Positions 26,292 to 34,496 of a DNA stretch of 64,000 nt are shown here, piece by piece (within the stretch, counting starts at the first letter, position 1; each line of letters begins with the position of its first letter). The notes under the pieces are model-generated. The model searched no databases and was not told the DNA's origin. It saw only the letters and a list, made by a program, of their open reading frames with translations. Location: the NCBI RefSeq assembly GCF_040545925.1, contig NZ_JBEPMX010000001.1:248001-312000 (forward strand), in the 5' to 3' direction. Position numbers and translations under genes: made by a program. Source of the DNA: Alkalibacillus flavidus. Lineage in GTDB: Bacteria > Bacillota > Bacilli > Bacillales > Alkalibacillaceae.

Positions 26292-27227
26292 ATGGAAATA
26301 GGAGAAAGACTAAAAGAGGCTAGAGAATCAAAAGGGCTTTCGATCGAACAAGTGGCAGAAGAAACGAAAATTCAAAAACGATATTTAACAGCCGTTGAAT
26401 CACACGATTGGTCGACAATGCCAGGTAATTTTTATATCCGTGCTTTTATTCGCGAGTACGCTAACGCTGTCGGATTAAATGGGGAAGAATTGTTAGAAGA
26501 GCATAGTCAAGAACTACCAGAAACGTCGAGTGAAACACCCAATTATCAATATGTGACGCCAACACGCTCGTCTAGTAAATCGTCGAAAAACAATAAGCAA
26601 ATGTTTTCGATCATTCCTAAATTACTCGTCTTTATTTTAATTATCGGCATTGGCTTTGCTATTTGGTATTCGGTTGTGAACTTTATTCAACCAGCTATGT
26701 CAGACGAAGGGAATGCCGACGAGCCTCAAGATATTATTAGTGCGCCAGAAGACGAAGAAGACGATCAAGAAGGTCAAAATTCTGATGCCACTAATGATGA
26801 CAGTACAAATGATAGTGAACAAAATAATGACTCTGAATCATCAGAAGATCCGACAGACGAAGAAACCGAGCAACCTGAGCCGACGTTAGAAGTCGCTAAT
26901 GTTGATGAAAGTGGTACGCCACGCACAGTCTATCAATTATCCAATGCGAAAACGATGGAAGTGACGTTATCGACTGATAGTGAATCGTGGTTAGAAGTGA
27001 ACACAACGGAAAATGGCGAGAGTTCTCAAGCGTTTTCAGGTATGTTTACGACGAGTGATTCACCTACAACTTATTCATTCGAGGAAGGATCAGCGGAAGT
27101 TGAGCTAAATATTGGTCGAGCGAGTTCGCTTAATATTGAAGTGAATGGTCAACCGCTTACTTACGAAATTGATCCAAACGAAACAGTGCGCCAATATATT
27201 GTATTGCAATGGGAAAACGAATCCTAG
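26292..27227 (+). CDS. rodZ: Cell-shape regulator RodZ
   Basis: RodZ links MreB filaments to the elongation machinery. The 311-residue protein has an N-terminal helix-turn-helix domain (IGERLKEARESKGLSIEQVA ... KRYLTAVE), a Ser/Lys stretch, one membrane helix at roughly residues 103-130 (FSIIPKLLVFILIIGIG), a long Asp/Glu/Ser-rich linker, and a C-terminal beta domain (DUF4115 type) outside the membrane. It is the YmfM position of B. subtilis, before pgsA. The acidic linker is long and could reflect a saline habitat, which is inference. Confidence 0.92.
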   Translation: MEIGERLKEARESKGLSIEQVAEETKIQKRYLTAVESHDWSTMPGNFYIRAFIREYANAVGLNGEELLEEHSQELPETSSETPNYQYVTPTRSSSKSSKNNKQMFSIIPKLLVFILIIGIGFAIWYSVVNFIQPAMSDEGNADEPQDIISAPEDEEDDQEGQNSDATNDDSTNDSEQNNDSESSEDPTDEETEQPEPTLEVANVDESGTPRTVYQLSNAKTMEVTLSTDSESWLEVNTTENGESSQAFSGMFTTSDSPTTYSFEEGSAEVELNIGRASSLNIEVNGQPLTYEIDPNETVRQYIVLQWENES

Positions 27228-27230
27228 TCA

Positions 27231-27265
27231 TAAATCCTTTGCCTTCGTTGCAAAGGATTTATTTG
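27231..27265 (+). terminator. Intrinsic terminator after rodZ
   Basis: AAATCCTTTGC (27232-27242) pairs perfectly with GCAAAGGATTT (27250-27260), followed by ATTTG. The T-run is short. Confidence 0.65.
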
Positions 27266-27293
27266 TCGAAATGACTCATACGGAGGTAGAAAT

Positions 27294-27872
27294 ATGAATA
27301 TACCAAATAAAATTACGCTTTCACGTTTGTTTTTGATCCCGATTTTTATCGTTTTACTTGTCGTTCCGTTTAATTGGGGAACCATCGATATTGGCGATTA
27401 TCAATTACCTATCGCCCATCTAATAGCTGGTGTGTTATTTATCATTGCATCATTAACGGATTGGCTTGATGGTTACTACGCTCGGAAATATAATCTTGTT
27501 ACCAATATGGGGAAATTTCTCGATCCGTTAGCGGATAAACTACTCGTATCAGGTGCTTTAATTTGTCTCGTAGAATTAGGGATGGCACCTGCATGGATTG
27601 TGATCATTATTGTCAGTCGTGAATTTGCAGTAACAGGCTTACGTCTTGTGGCATCTGGCGAAGGTGTTGTGTTAGCGGCAAGCCAAATGGGGAAATTGAA
27701 AACGACATTACAAATTGGTTCAGCGGCTTTTCTCATCTTGCACCACTTCCCATTTTCCTACATCGGTTTTCCGATCGGGACTGTTTTATTGTATCTCGCT
27801 GGACTGGTTACTGTCATTTCAGGGTATGATTACTTCAAGAAAAATTGGCATGTTATGAGGGATTCGAAATGA
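27294..27872 (+). CDS. pgsA: CDP-diacylglycerol--glycerol-3-phosphate 3-phosphatidyltransferase
   Basis: PgsA makes phosphatidylglycerol phosphate in the membrane, the committed step to phosphatidylglycerol and cardiolipin. The 192-residue protein has several hydrophobic segments and the complete CDP-alcohol phosphotransferase motif: Asp56, Asp59-Gly60, Ala63-Arg64, Gly73, Asp77 and Asp81 in DWLDGYYARKYNLVTNMG and FLDPLADK. ACGGAGG precedes the ATG. Its last four bases overlap the cinA start. Confidence 0.95.
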   Translation: MNIPNKITLSRLFLIPIFIVLLVVPFNWGTIDIGDYQLPIAHLIAGVLFIIASLTDWLDGYYARKYNLVTNMGKFLDPLADKLLVSGALICLVELGMAPAWIVIIIVSREFAVTGLRLVASGEGVVLAASQMGKLKTTLQIGSAAFLILHHFPFSYIGFPIGTVLLYLAGLVTVISGYDYFKKNWHVMRDSK

Positions 27873-29110
27873 CGACACGATGTGAAATTATTTCTGTTGG
27901 TACCGAGTTATTATTAGGACAAATTGTCGATACAAATGCGACTTGGTTATCAGAGCAATTAAATAATATCGGGATAAACGTGTATTATCATCAAACGGTA
28001 GGCGATAATCACGAGCGGTTACAAGCCGTATTTGAACGAGCGCAAAGTCGTTCGAATGTGATCGTCGTAACCGGTGGCCTTGGTCCAACTGAAGACGATT
28101 TAACGAGGGAAGTCGCAGCAGAATTGTTCGATACGACACTAGAGATTGATGCAGCATCCATGGCTAAAATTGAGCATTTTTATCAAGAAAAAAATATCGA
28201 GATGACCGAAAACAATCGCAAGCAAGCCCTCGCCTTTCGAGGTGGAGAAGTGTTGGCGAATCCAATCGGTATGGCGCCTGGATTAACGTATCATCATGAA
28301 GGGACATTGTGGATTTTTCTCCCTGGTGTTCCAAAAGAAATGAAACAATTGACGACTGATCTTGTGATCCCGTACTTACATAAACAGCAACTATCGGCAG
28401 GTAGACTGTTTTATCGTACGTTATATTTCCAAGGAATCGGCGAGTCAGCGCTTGAAACAGAATTACTCGATTTAATGCAAGCTCAAACGAATCCAACAAT
28501 TGCTCTTTTAGCAGGGGATGGATATGTCACATTACGATTAGCGGCTAAATCAGTTGATGAAACGGAGTCGCATCATCTGTTTGATCAAATCGAACAGGTC
28601 ATTTCGTCTCGCGTTGGTTCTTTTATCGTTGACCAACCAAAAACGATTGTGGAACGGGTTGTCAGTCAGTTCAAACATCATCGTTTAACATTGGCTTCTT
28701 GTGAAAGTTTAACAGGTGGTTTGTTTTCTTCGACACTCATTAGTTATGAAGGTGTATCATCATTTTATAGTGGTAGTTTAGTGACTTATAACAATGAGGC
28801 CAAGCGTGAAATAGCTGGTGTAGATGACACCATTTTAGAGCGTGACGGCGCAGTAAGTGAGGCGTGTGCGAAAGCAATGGCAACTGGTGCAGCTCAAAAA
28901 ATGAACGCTGATGTCGCAATTAGTTTTACGGGAGTAGCAGGTCCAGATAATCAAGGCCATATTCCAGCTGGTACAGTTTATATTGGGCTTTTTCACAAAG
29001 GTCAAACGACGTGTTATTCATATCAGTTCCCAGGTGGACGAGATGACGTTCGACAAGCGGCAGTAGAACGTGGATTTAAAGTGTTACATCATGAACTACG
29101 CAACGAATAA
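27869..29110 (+). CDS. cinA: CinA-like protein (nicotinamide-nucleotide amidase family)
   Basis: This 413-residue protein has the N-terminal molybdopterin-binding-like domain (EIISVGTELLLGQIVDTNATWL, GGLGPTEDDLTREV) and the C-terminal CinA amidohydrolase domain (LASCESLTGGLFSSTLIS, AISFTGVAGPDNQG). In other bacteria this second domain deamidates nicotinamide mononucleotide; in B. subtilis the gene is competence-induced. ATG at 27869 overlaps the pgsA stop, and GAGGG lies before it at 27857-27861. It precedes recA as in many Firmicutes. Confidence 0.93.
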   Translation: MTTRCEIISVGTELLLGQIVDTNATWLSEQLNNIGINVYYHQTVGDNHERLQAVFERAQSRSNVIVVTGGLGPTEDDLTREVAAELFDTTLEIDAASMAKIEHFYQEKNIEMTENNRKQALAFRGGEVLANPIGMAPGLTYHHEGTLWIFLPGVPKEMKQLTTDLVIPYLHKQQLSAGRLFYRTLYFQGIGESALETELLDLMQAQTNPTIALLAGDGYVTLRLAAKSVDETESHHLFDQIEQVISSRVGSFIVDQPKTIVERVVSQFKHHRLTLASCESLTGGLFSSTLISYEGVSSFYSGSLVTYNNEAKREIAGVDDTILERDGAVSEACAKAMATGAAQKMNADVAISFTGVAGPDNQGHIPAGTVYIGLFHKGQTTCYSYQFPGGRDDVRQAAVERGFKVLHHELRNE

Positions 29111-29116
29111 AAAAAC

Positions 29117-29130
29117 AGAACAAATATTCG
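29117..29130 (+). promoter_or_regulatory. LexA (SOS) box upstream of recA
   Basis: AGAACAAATATTCG matches CGAACNNNNGTTCG with two differences (A for C at the first base, A for G in the second half-site). It lies just upstream of the recA -35 element. Confidence 0.65.
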
Positions 29131-29138
29131 CTTTTTGC

Positions 29139-29167
29139 TTGGCAAACGATTCAATTCATAGTATTAT
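29139..29167 (+). promoter_or_regulatory. Sigma-A promoter of recA
   Basis: TTGGCA (29139-29144) and TATTAT (29162-29167) are 17 bases apart, immediately downstream of the LexA box and about 30 bases before the recA ATG. Confidence 0.6.
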
Positions 29168-29198
29168 AGATATAGTTATAAGAAAGGGGAATGAGAAA

Positions 29199-30242
29199 AT
29201 GAGTGACCGTCAACAAGCGTTAGACATGGCATTAAAACAAATAGAAAAACAATTTGGTAAAGGCTCCATTATGAAATTAGGCGAACAGGAAGGCCAAGCG
29301 ATCTCGACAGTTTCGAGTGGATCATTAGGCCTTGATGTTGCTTTAGGTGTCGGAGGTTATCCGAGAGGTCGTATTGTCGAAATATACGGTCCGGAATCGT
29401 CTGGTAAAACAACAGTCGCTCTACACGCAATTGCTGAAGCGCAAAAGCAAGGCGGCCAAGCAGCATTTATCGACGCTGAGCACGCTTTAGACCCTGTTTA
29501 TGCACGCAATTTAGGTGTCAATATTGAAGAGTTATTACTGTCACAGCCTGACACGGGCGAACAGGCACTAGAGATTGCTGAAGCACTCGTTCGTAGTGGT
29601 GCTGTTGATATTATCATTGTCGACTCTGTTGCTGCCTTAGTGCCTAAAGCAGAAATCGAAGGTGAAATGGGTGATGCACACGTCGGTTTACAAGCACGAC
29701 TCATGTCACAAGCCCTTCGTAAGTTATCAGGTGCGATTAATAAATCGAATACGACAGCGGTATTCATTAACCAAATCCGTGAAAAAGTCGGGGTCATGTT
29801 CGGTAACCCTGAAACGACTACAGGTGGTCGTGCGCTGAAGTTCTATTCATCAGTACGTTTAGAAGTACGCCGCGCTGAAACATTGAAGCAAGGTAACGAC
29901 ATGGTCGGTAATAAAACCCGTCTTAAAGTGGTGAAAAACAAGGTAGCACCACCATTTAAGCAAGCGGAAGTCGACATTATGTATGGCGAAGGTATTTCTC
30001 GTGAAGGTGAATTGATTGATATTGGCGCGAATTTAGATATTGTTCAAAAAAGTGGCGCTTGGTTCTCATATAATGGCGACAAACTAGGTCAGGGTCGCGA
30101 AAATGCTAAACAATATTTAAAAGACAACCCATCTGTTTATGAACAAATTTACAGTGAAATTCGTGCCCATTATGACATCGATGATGATAACGGAGCAGCT
30201 GAAGAAGCCGACGACAATCAAGAAAAACTTGATCTAGAATAG
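29199..30242 (+). CDS. recA: Recombinase RecA
   Basis: RecA forms filaments on single-stranded DNA for strand exchange and stimulates LexA self-cleavage. The 347-residue protein has Walker A GPESSGKT at about residues 64-71, the IIVDSVAALVPKAEIEGEMGD Walker B/MAW region, FINQIREKVGVMFGNPETTTGG, and an acidic C-terminal tail. ATG at 29199 follows AAAGGGG; the open frame upstream runs through the promoter. A LexA box and promoter precede it, so it is SOS-inducible with lexA and the polymerase cassette of this window. Confidence 0.98.
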   Translation: MSDRQQALDMALKQIEKQFGKGSIMKLGEQEGQAISTVSSGSLGLDVALGVGGYPRGRIVEIYGPESSGKTTVALHAIAEAQKQGGQAAFIDAEHALDPVYARNLGVNIEELLLSQPDTGEQALEIAEALVRSGAVDIIIVDSVAALVPKAEIEGEMGDAHVGLQARLMSQALRKLSGAINKSNTTAVFINQIREKVGVMFGNPETTTGGRALKFYSSVRLEVRRAETLKQGNDMVGNKTRLKVVKNKVAPPFKQAEVDIMYGEGISREGELIDIGANLDIVQKSGAWFSYNGDKLGQGRENAKQYLKDNPSVYEQIYSEIRAHYDIDDDNGAAEEADDNQEKLDLE

Positions 30243-30251
30243 TCAATATAA

Positions 30252-30297
30252 CACGCTGTTCAACATGCTCCTCATAGATGTTGAGCAGCGTTTTTTA
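30252..30297 (+). terminator. Intrinsic terminator of recA
   Basis: ACGCTGTTCAACAT (30252-30265) pairs with ATGTTGAGCAGCGT (30278-30291), one G-U pair, followed by TTTTT. Confidence 0.88.
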
Positions 30298-30342
30298 TGT
30301 TATGACATCATCAGACAAATATATAAATTGTTTGACAATTCC

Positions 30343-30371
30343 TTGACATGTTCACTAGACAAGCTTAAAAT
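30343..30371 (+). promoter_or_regulatory. Sigma-A promoter of rny
   Basis: TTGACA (30343-30348), 17 bases, TAAAAT (30366-30371). Another TTGACA lies 11 bases upstream at 30332. The leader contains a short tandem array of CGAAA units around 30436-30452. Confidence 0.6.
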
Positions 30372-30489
30372 TAATATGTATAATTTTCATTTTATACTTT
30401 AATGCTTATGATGAATGATTGTACATTACCGACTGAAACGAAACGAAACGAAAGAATGAAACAATTTTATAGCAAGAGGAGGTGAAAGG

Positions 30490-32055
30490 ATGGATAGTAT
30501 GGCAATGGTAATCATCTCCATTTTGCTAGCTTTAGTTGTCGGTACTGTTGTTGGTTATTTAATTCGTCGTTCGATTGCAGAAGCTAAAATATCAAGTGCT
30601 GAAGAATTTGCACAAAAAATTGAAGATGAAGGCCGACGCAATGCAGAAGCAGCGAAGAAAGAAGCGCTGTTAGAAGCTCAAGACGAAACGCATCGTCTGC
30701 GTCAAGAGCAAGAACAAGAACTTCGTGAACGTCGAAATGAAGTACAAAAACAAGAGAATCGACTAGTGCAAAAGGAGGAGACTCTTGATCGTAAAAGCGA
30801 AACGTTAGATAAACGTGAGCTTACGTTAGAAAACAAAGAAACCTCACTAAACGAAAAACAACAACAACTTAATGAAGCTGAAAGCAAAGTGGAAGACATG
30901 TTAGCAACACAACAGGCAGAACTAGAACGTATATCTGGTTTAACCGAAGAGCAAGCTAAACAAGTGATTATTGACCGTGTAGAAAATGAAATGTCTCATG
31001 AAACGGCGATGATCATTAAACGTGAAGAGACAAAAGCGAAAGAAGAAGCGGATAAGAAAGCGAAAGATATTTTATCCTTAGCGATTCAACGCTTAGCTGC
31101 TGAACACGTATCAGAGACGACGGTTTCTGTTGTGAACTTACCAAACGATGAAATGAAAGGTCGTATTATTGGTCGTGAAGGTCGTAACATTCGAACACTC
31201 GAAACGTTAACCGGTATCGACTTAATTATCGATGATACACCTGAAGCCGTTATTCTGTCCGGTTTTGATCCGATTCGACGTGAAATCGCGCGAATCGCCC
31301 TTGAAAATCTCGTGCAGGACGGTCGTATTCATCCCGCACGCATTGAAGAAATGGTTGAGAAATCACGTCGTGAAGTGGATGATTACATTCGTGAAGTGGG
31401 TGAAGAAGCAACATTTGATATCGGCGCACACGGTATTCACCCAGACCTTGTTAAAATTCTCGGTCGCTTGAAATATCGTACAAGTTATGGTCAGAACGTC
31501 TTAAAACACTCATTAGAGGTTGCTTATTTATCAGGATTACTAGCAGCTGAATTGGGTGAAGACGAACAATTAGCTAGACGTGCTGGACTGTTACACGATA
31601 TTGGTAAAGCAGTCGACCACGAGGTTGAAGGTAGTCACGTTGAAATTGGTAAAGAATTAGCTCAAAAATACAAAGAAAACGAGACAGTTATTAATGCTGT
31701 TGCTTCCCACCACGGTGATGAAGAAGCGACAACTGTTATTTCGGTCATCGTTGCAGCTGCTGACGCATTATCAGCTGCACGTCCAGGAGCTAGAAGTGAG
31801 TCGTTAGAAAACTATATTAAACGACTTGAAAAACTAGAAGAAATTGCGGACTCATACGAAGGGGTTGAAAAATCCTTCGCGATACAGGCAGGACGCGAAG
31901 TACGTATTATGGTACGTCCTGATGATATTGATGACGCGAAAGCTGTCACATTATCACGCGACATTCGTCATAAGATCGAAGAAGGATTAGAATATCCTGG
32001 TCACATTAAAGTCACTGTTGTTCGTGAAACACGGGCAGTAGAATACGCAAAGTAA
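30490..32055 (+). CDS. rny: Ribonuclease Y
   Basis: RNase Y is the membrane-anchored endoribonuclease that starts bulk mRNA decay in Firmicutes. The 521-residue protein has an N-terminal membrane helix (VIISILLALVVGTVVGYLI), a long coiled coil rich in Glu, Gln, Lys and Arg to about residue 150, a KH domain (MKGRIIGREGRNIRTLETLTG) and an HD domain with LLHDIGKAVDHEVEG near residue 368. AGAGGAGGTG is the ribosome site. It sits between recA and ymdB as in B. subtilis. Confidence 0.97.
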   Translation: MDSMAMVIISILLALVVGTVVGYLIRRSIAEAKISSAEEFAQKIEDEGRRNAEAAKKEALLEAQDETHRLRQEQEQELRERRNEVQKQENRLVQKEETLDRKSETLDKRELTLENKETSLNEKQQQLNEAESKVEDMLATQQAELERISGLTEEQAKQVIIDRVENEMSHETAMIIKREETKAKEEADKKAKDILSLAIQRLAAEHVSETTVSVVNLPNDEMKGRIIGREGRNIRTLETLTGIDLIIDDTPEAVILSGFDPIRREIARIALENLVQDGRIHPARIEEMVEKSRREVDDYIREVGEEATFDIGAHGIHPDLVKILGRLKYRTSYGQNVLKHSLEVAYLSGLLAAELGEDEQLARRAGLLHDIGKAVDHEVEGSHVEIGKELAQKYKENETVINAVASHHGDEEATTVISVIVAAADALSAARPGARSESLENYIKRLEKLEEIADSYEGVEKSFAIQAGREVRIMVRPDDIDDAKAVTLSRDIRHKIEEGLEYPGHIKVTVVRETRAVEYAK

Positions 32056-32056
32056 G

Positions 32057-32090
32057 AAAGGGCGGCTCAATACGGGCCGTCTTTTATTTT
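32057..32090 (+). terminator. Intrinsic terminator after rny
   Basis: GGGCGGCTC-type stem (32060-32068) pairs imperfectly with GGGCCGTC (32074-32081), followed by TTTTATTTT. Confidence 0.6.
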
Positions 32091-32149
32091 GACTTCATAT
32101 AGAAAATATGTAACGATTTTATTAGATAGTCATTAGAAAGGACGACATT

Positions 32150-32947
32150 ATGAAAATACTATTTATCGGCGACATCGTCGGTCAACCAGGACGCCAAGCA
32201 TTACAACAACAATTATCCCAACTCAAACGACAACACCGAGCCGATCTAACCATCGTGAATGGTGAGAATGCCGCTCATGGTAAAGGGATTACGAAAAAGA
32301 TCTACCACCAAATACTCGAGTGGGGGGCTGATATTGTCACACTCGGTAATCACGCCTGGGATAAACGAGAAATTTTTGATTTTATCGATGAAACCGAGAC
32401 ACTTGTAAGACCAGCCAATTTTCCAGAAGGAACACCAGGAAAGGGTATGCAATTTGTTAATGTAGGCAAAACTAAAGTTGCGGTCATTAATGCACAAGGC
32501 AGAACATTTATGAATCCAATCGATGATCCGTTTACGGTGGTTGATGGGTTAATGGAACAAGCTCGAAAACAAGCAGACATTATTTTTGTCGATTTTCACG
32601 CTGAAGCGACGAGCGAAAAGCAGGCGATGGGGTGGTATTTAGATGGACGAGCTAGTGCTGTAGTCGGAACGCACACCCATATCCAAACGTCTGACAATCG
32701 AATTTTACCGAATCGTACAGCTTATATAACAGACGTGGGCATGACTGGACCTTACAATAGCATTTTAGGCGTTGATAAAGATGCTGTTATTCGCAAATTT
32801 AAAACTGGCCTACCAGTCAAGTTTGACGTTCCTGAGACGGATCAAACAGTCTTGAGTGGCGTCGTGGTAGATGTCGATTCTAAAACAGGTCAAGCCAATC
32901 GGATCGATCGTATCCTCGTGAATGATGATCATATGAATTTTGAATGA
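32150..32947 (+). CDS. ymdB: Metallophosphoesterase YmdB
   Basis: YmdB is a dimetal phosphodiesterase acting on 2',3'-cyclic nucleotides, and in B. subtilis it affects biofilm and motility choice. The 265-residue protein carries the metal-binding motifs FIGDIVGQPGRQAL, VNGENAAHGKGI, TLGNHAWDKRE, FVDFHAEATSEKQAMGW and VGTHTHIQT. The length matches the family. It follows rny, whose RNA decay function makes a linked role plausible but unproven. Confidence 0.93.
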   Translation: MKILFIGDIVGQPGRQALQQQLSQLKRQHRADLTIVNGENAAHGKGITKKIYHQILEWGADIVTLGNHAWDKREIFDFIDETETLVRPANFPEGTPGKGMQFVNVGKTKVAVINAQGRTFMNPIDDPFTVVDGLMEQARKQADIIFVDFHAEATSEKQAMGWYLDGRASAVVGTHTHIQTSDNRILPNRTAYITDVGMTGPYNSILGVDKDAVIRKFKTGLPVKFDVPETDQTVLSGVVVDVDSKTGQANRIDRILVNDDHMNFE

Positions 32948-32956
32948 GTGGATTAT

Positions 32957-32985
32957 TTGAATTTTTCGAACAATTCGTTCATAAT
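32957..32985 (+). promoter_or_regulatory. Candidate sigma-A promoter of spoVS
   Basis: TTGAAT (32957-32962), 17 bases, CATAAT (32980-32985). The spacer contains GAAC-AATTC-GTTC, an inverted repeat that could be an operator. In B. subtilis spoVS uses sigma-H; no clear sigma-H match was found here. Confidence 0.3.
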
Positions 32986-33059
32986 ATAAGTAATAGATCG
33001 TATAAATGCTGAATAGATTAATGTTGAGATCATTATAGTCATTGAAGGAGGAACTAGGA

Positions 33060-33320
33060 ATGGAAATACTCAAAGTATCATCAAAGTCTAATCCAAACTC
33101 AGTTGCAGGTGCTTTAGCTAATGTGTTACGTGAAAGAGGGTCTGCGGAAATTCAAGCAATTGGAGCTGGTGCTCTTAACCAAGCTGTGAAAGCAGTCGCG
33201 ATCGCAAGAGGATTTGTTGCTCCTAGTGGTGTAGACCTCATTTGTATTCCAGCATTTACAGACATTACGATCGAACAGGAAGAACGAACAGCGATTAAAT
33301 TGATTGTAGAACCAAGATAA
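33060..33320 (+). CDS. spoVS: Stage V sporulation protein S
   Basis: SpoVS is a small Alba-like nucleic-acid-binding protein needed for normal septation and coat assembly in sporulation. The 86-residue product (EILKVSSKSNPNSVAGALA ... AVAIARGFVAPSGVDL) is nearly invariant across Bacillaceae. ATG at 33060 follows GGAGGAAC; the upstream ATG at 33042 overlaps the ribosome site region and is not needed. It is flanked by its own candidate promoter and terminator. Confidence 0.97.
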   Translation: MEILKVSSKSNPNSVAGALANVLRERGSAEIQAIGAGALNQAVKAVAIARGFVAPSGVDLICIPAFTDITIEQEERTAIKLIVEPR

Positions 33321-33329
33321 GACGTCACA

Positions 33330-33366
33330 AACGTACAAGGCTTCAAAGCTTTGTACGTTTATTTTT
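33330..33366 (+). terminator. Intrinsic terminator of spoVS
   Basis: AACGTACAAGGC and GCTTTGTACGTT form a stem with one mismatch, followed by TATTTTT. Confidence 0.82.
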
Positions 33367-33452
33367 GTCCAAAAATTGCTAATGCTTGATCGCTATCAAT
33401 CATGTAAGATAAATTTATATATTTTTAAAGTAGTTAAAGGGAGAGATAATTT

Positions 33453-34361
33453 ATGATTGATATGCATTGTGATGTGTTACTAAAACTTTGGGAAGATTCA
33501 AGTAAAACATTTGAAGATGACGATTTACATATATCTTATAACAAATGGATGGAAAGCCCTGTCCAAGTCCAATATTTCGCGATTTTTGTCCCGCCTGAGA
33601 TTGATTCGGATTATTTTCAAGCTACACTCGACATGGTTGATTTATTTCATCGTAAAATTATCGAACCTTATTCTAATATTAAATGGGTTCAGTCCAAAGA
33701 AGACATAGAAGCGTTAAAGCCACATGAGAAAGGCGCTATGCTTACGCTAGAAGGATGTCATGTCATAGGGGAAGACTTAGTTAAGCTGCGGACACTATTA
33801 CGCTTAGGCGTTAAAGCAGTCGGTTTAACATGGAATACGGTCAATGCTGTTTCCGGTACGTGTGTTGAACAGGTTGACCAAGGTCTAACAGAATTCGGGA
33901 AACGTGTAGTTGAAACGATAAATGAGTATGATGCATTTGTCGATTGTTCTCACTTATCACCTGCTGGTATCGATGATGTCCTAAAACTGGCAGAAAAACC
34001 GATGATTTCGCATTCCAATGCTAAATCGGTTTATCATCATGATCGCAATATTTCTGATGATCATTTAAAACAATTTTTCGCTAAAAAAGCACCTGTCGGG
34101 GTGACGTTCGTGCCGTATTTTACGCAAAGCGATCGAGCGACGATTGACGATTTAATGGCCCATGTTGACCATATGTATCAATTAGGCGGACGAGATTCGA
34201 TCGCATTCGGCTCCGATTTTGATGGTGTTACAGAAACGATTGATCACCTTCACGATATAACAGATGTCCATCACGTTATAACAGCGTTAAAAGACCGTTA
34301 TGAATTGGCTGATGTTTATCGTATGACTTATGATAATGCTATTCGTTTATTAGATTCGTAA
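33453..34361 (+). CDS. Membrane dipeptidase family (M19) metallopeptidase
   Basis: This 302-residue protein belongs to the renal/membrane dipeptidase family M19, zinc enzymes cleaving dipeptides, often with D-amino acids. Visible features are the zinc-binding start IDMHCDVL, the LEGCHVI segment with the bridging glutamate, DCSHLSPAG, ISHSNAKSVYHHDRNISDDHL, and FGSDFDGVTETI. There is no signal peptide, so it is cytoplasmic as is usual for bacterial members. The substrate is not known. AAGGGAG precedes the ATG. In B. subtilis this interval holds other genes, so placement differs. Confidence 0.9.
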   Translation: MIDMHCDVLLKLWEDSSKTFEDDDLHISYNKWMESPVQVQYFAIFVPPEIDSDYFQATLDMVDLFHRKIIEPYSNIKWVQSKEDIEALKPHEKGAMLTLEGCHVIGEDLVKLRTLLRLGVKAVGLTWNTVNAVSGTCVEQVDQGLTEFGKRVVETINEYDAFVDCSHLSPAGIDDVLKLAEKPMISHSNAKSVYHHDRNISDDHLKQFFAKKAPVGVTFVPYFTQSDRATIDDLMAHVDHMYQLGGRDSIAFGSDFDGVTETIDHLHDITDVHHVITALKDRYELADVYRMTYDNAIRLLDS

Positions 34362-34417
34362 TTATGACTGTTTCATGACATCTTTAAGGTTTTTAGGTTG
34401 TATTTTCAGGCTTATTA

Positions 34418-34446
34418 TTGTTAAAATCCGTTTGAGCACTTATACT
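34418..34446 (+). promoter_or_regulatory. Candidate sigma-A promoter of miaB-ricA
   Basis: TTGTTA (34418-34423), 17 bases, TATACT (34441-34446), 50 bases before the miaB start. Confidence 0.5.
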
Positions 34447-34496
34447 GATTATAGGTATGTACTAGGTTTTCGGTATTATATGAAAGGAGTCTTGTC

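Noticed and set aside
32966..32980. CGAAC-AATTC-GTTC before spoVS as a LexA box
   Set aside because: The half-sites are five bases apart instead of four and spoVS is not an SOS gene; left only as an inverted repeat in a candidate promoter spacer.
32985..33020. Sigma-H promoter for spoVS
   Set aside because: The best match (ATAAGTAAT then GCTGAATAG) has two mismatches and a 13-base spacer, outside the usual range.
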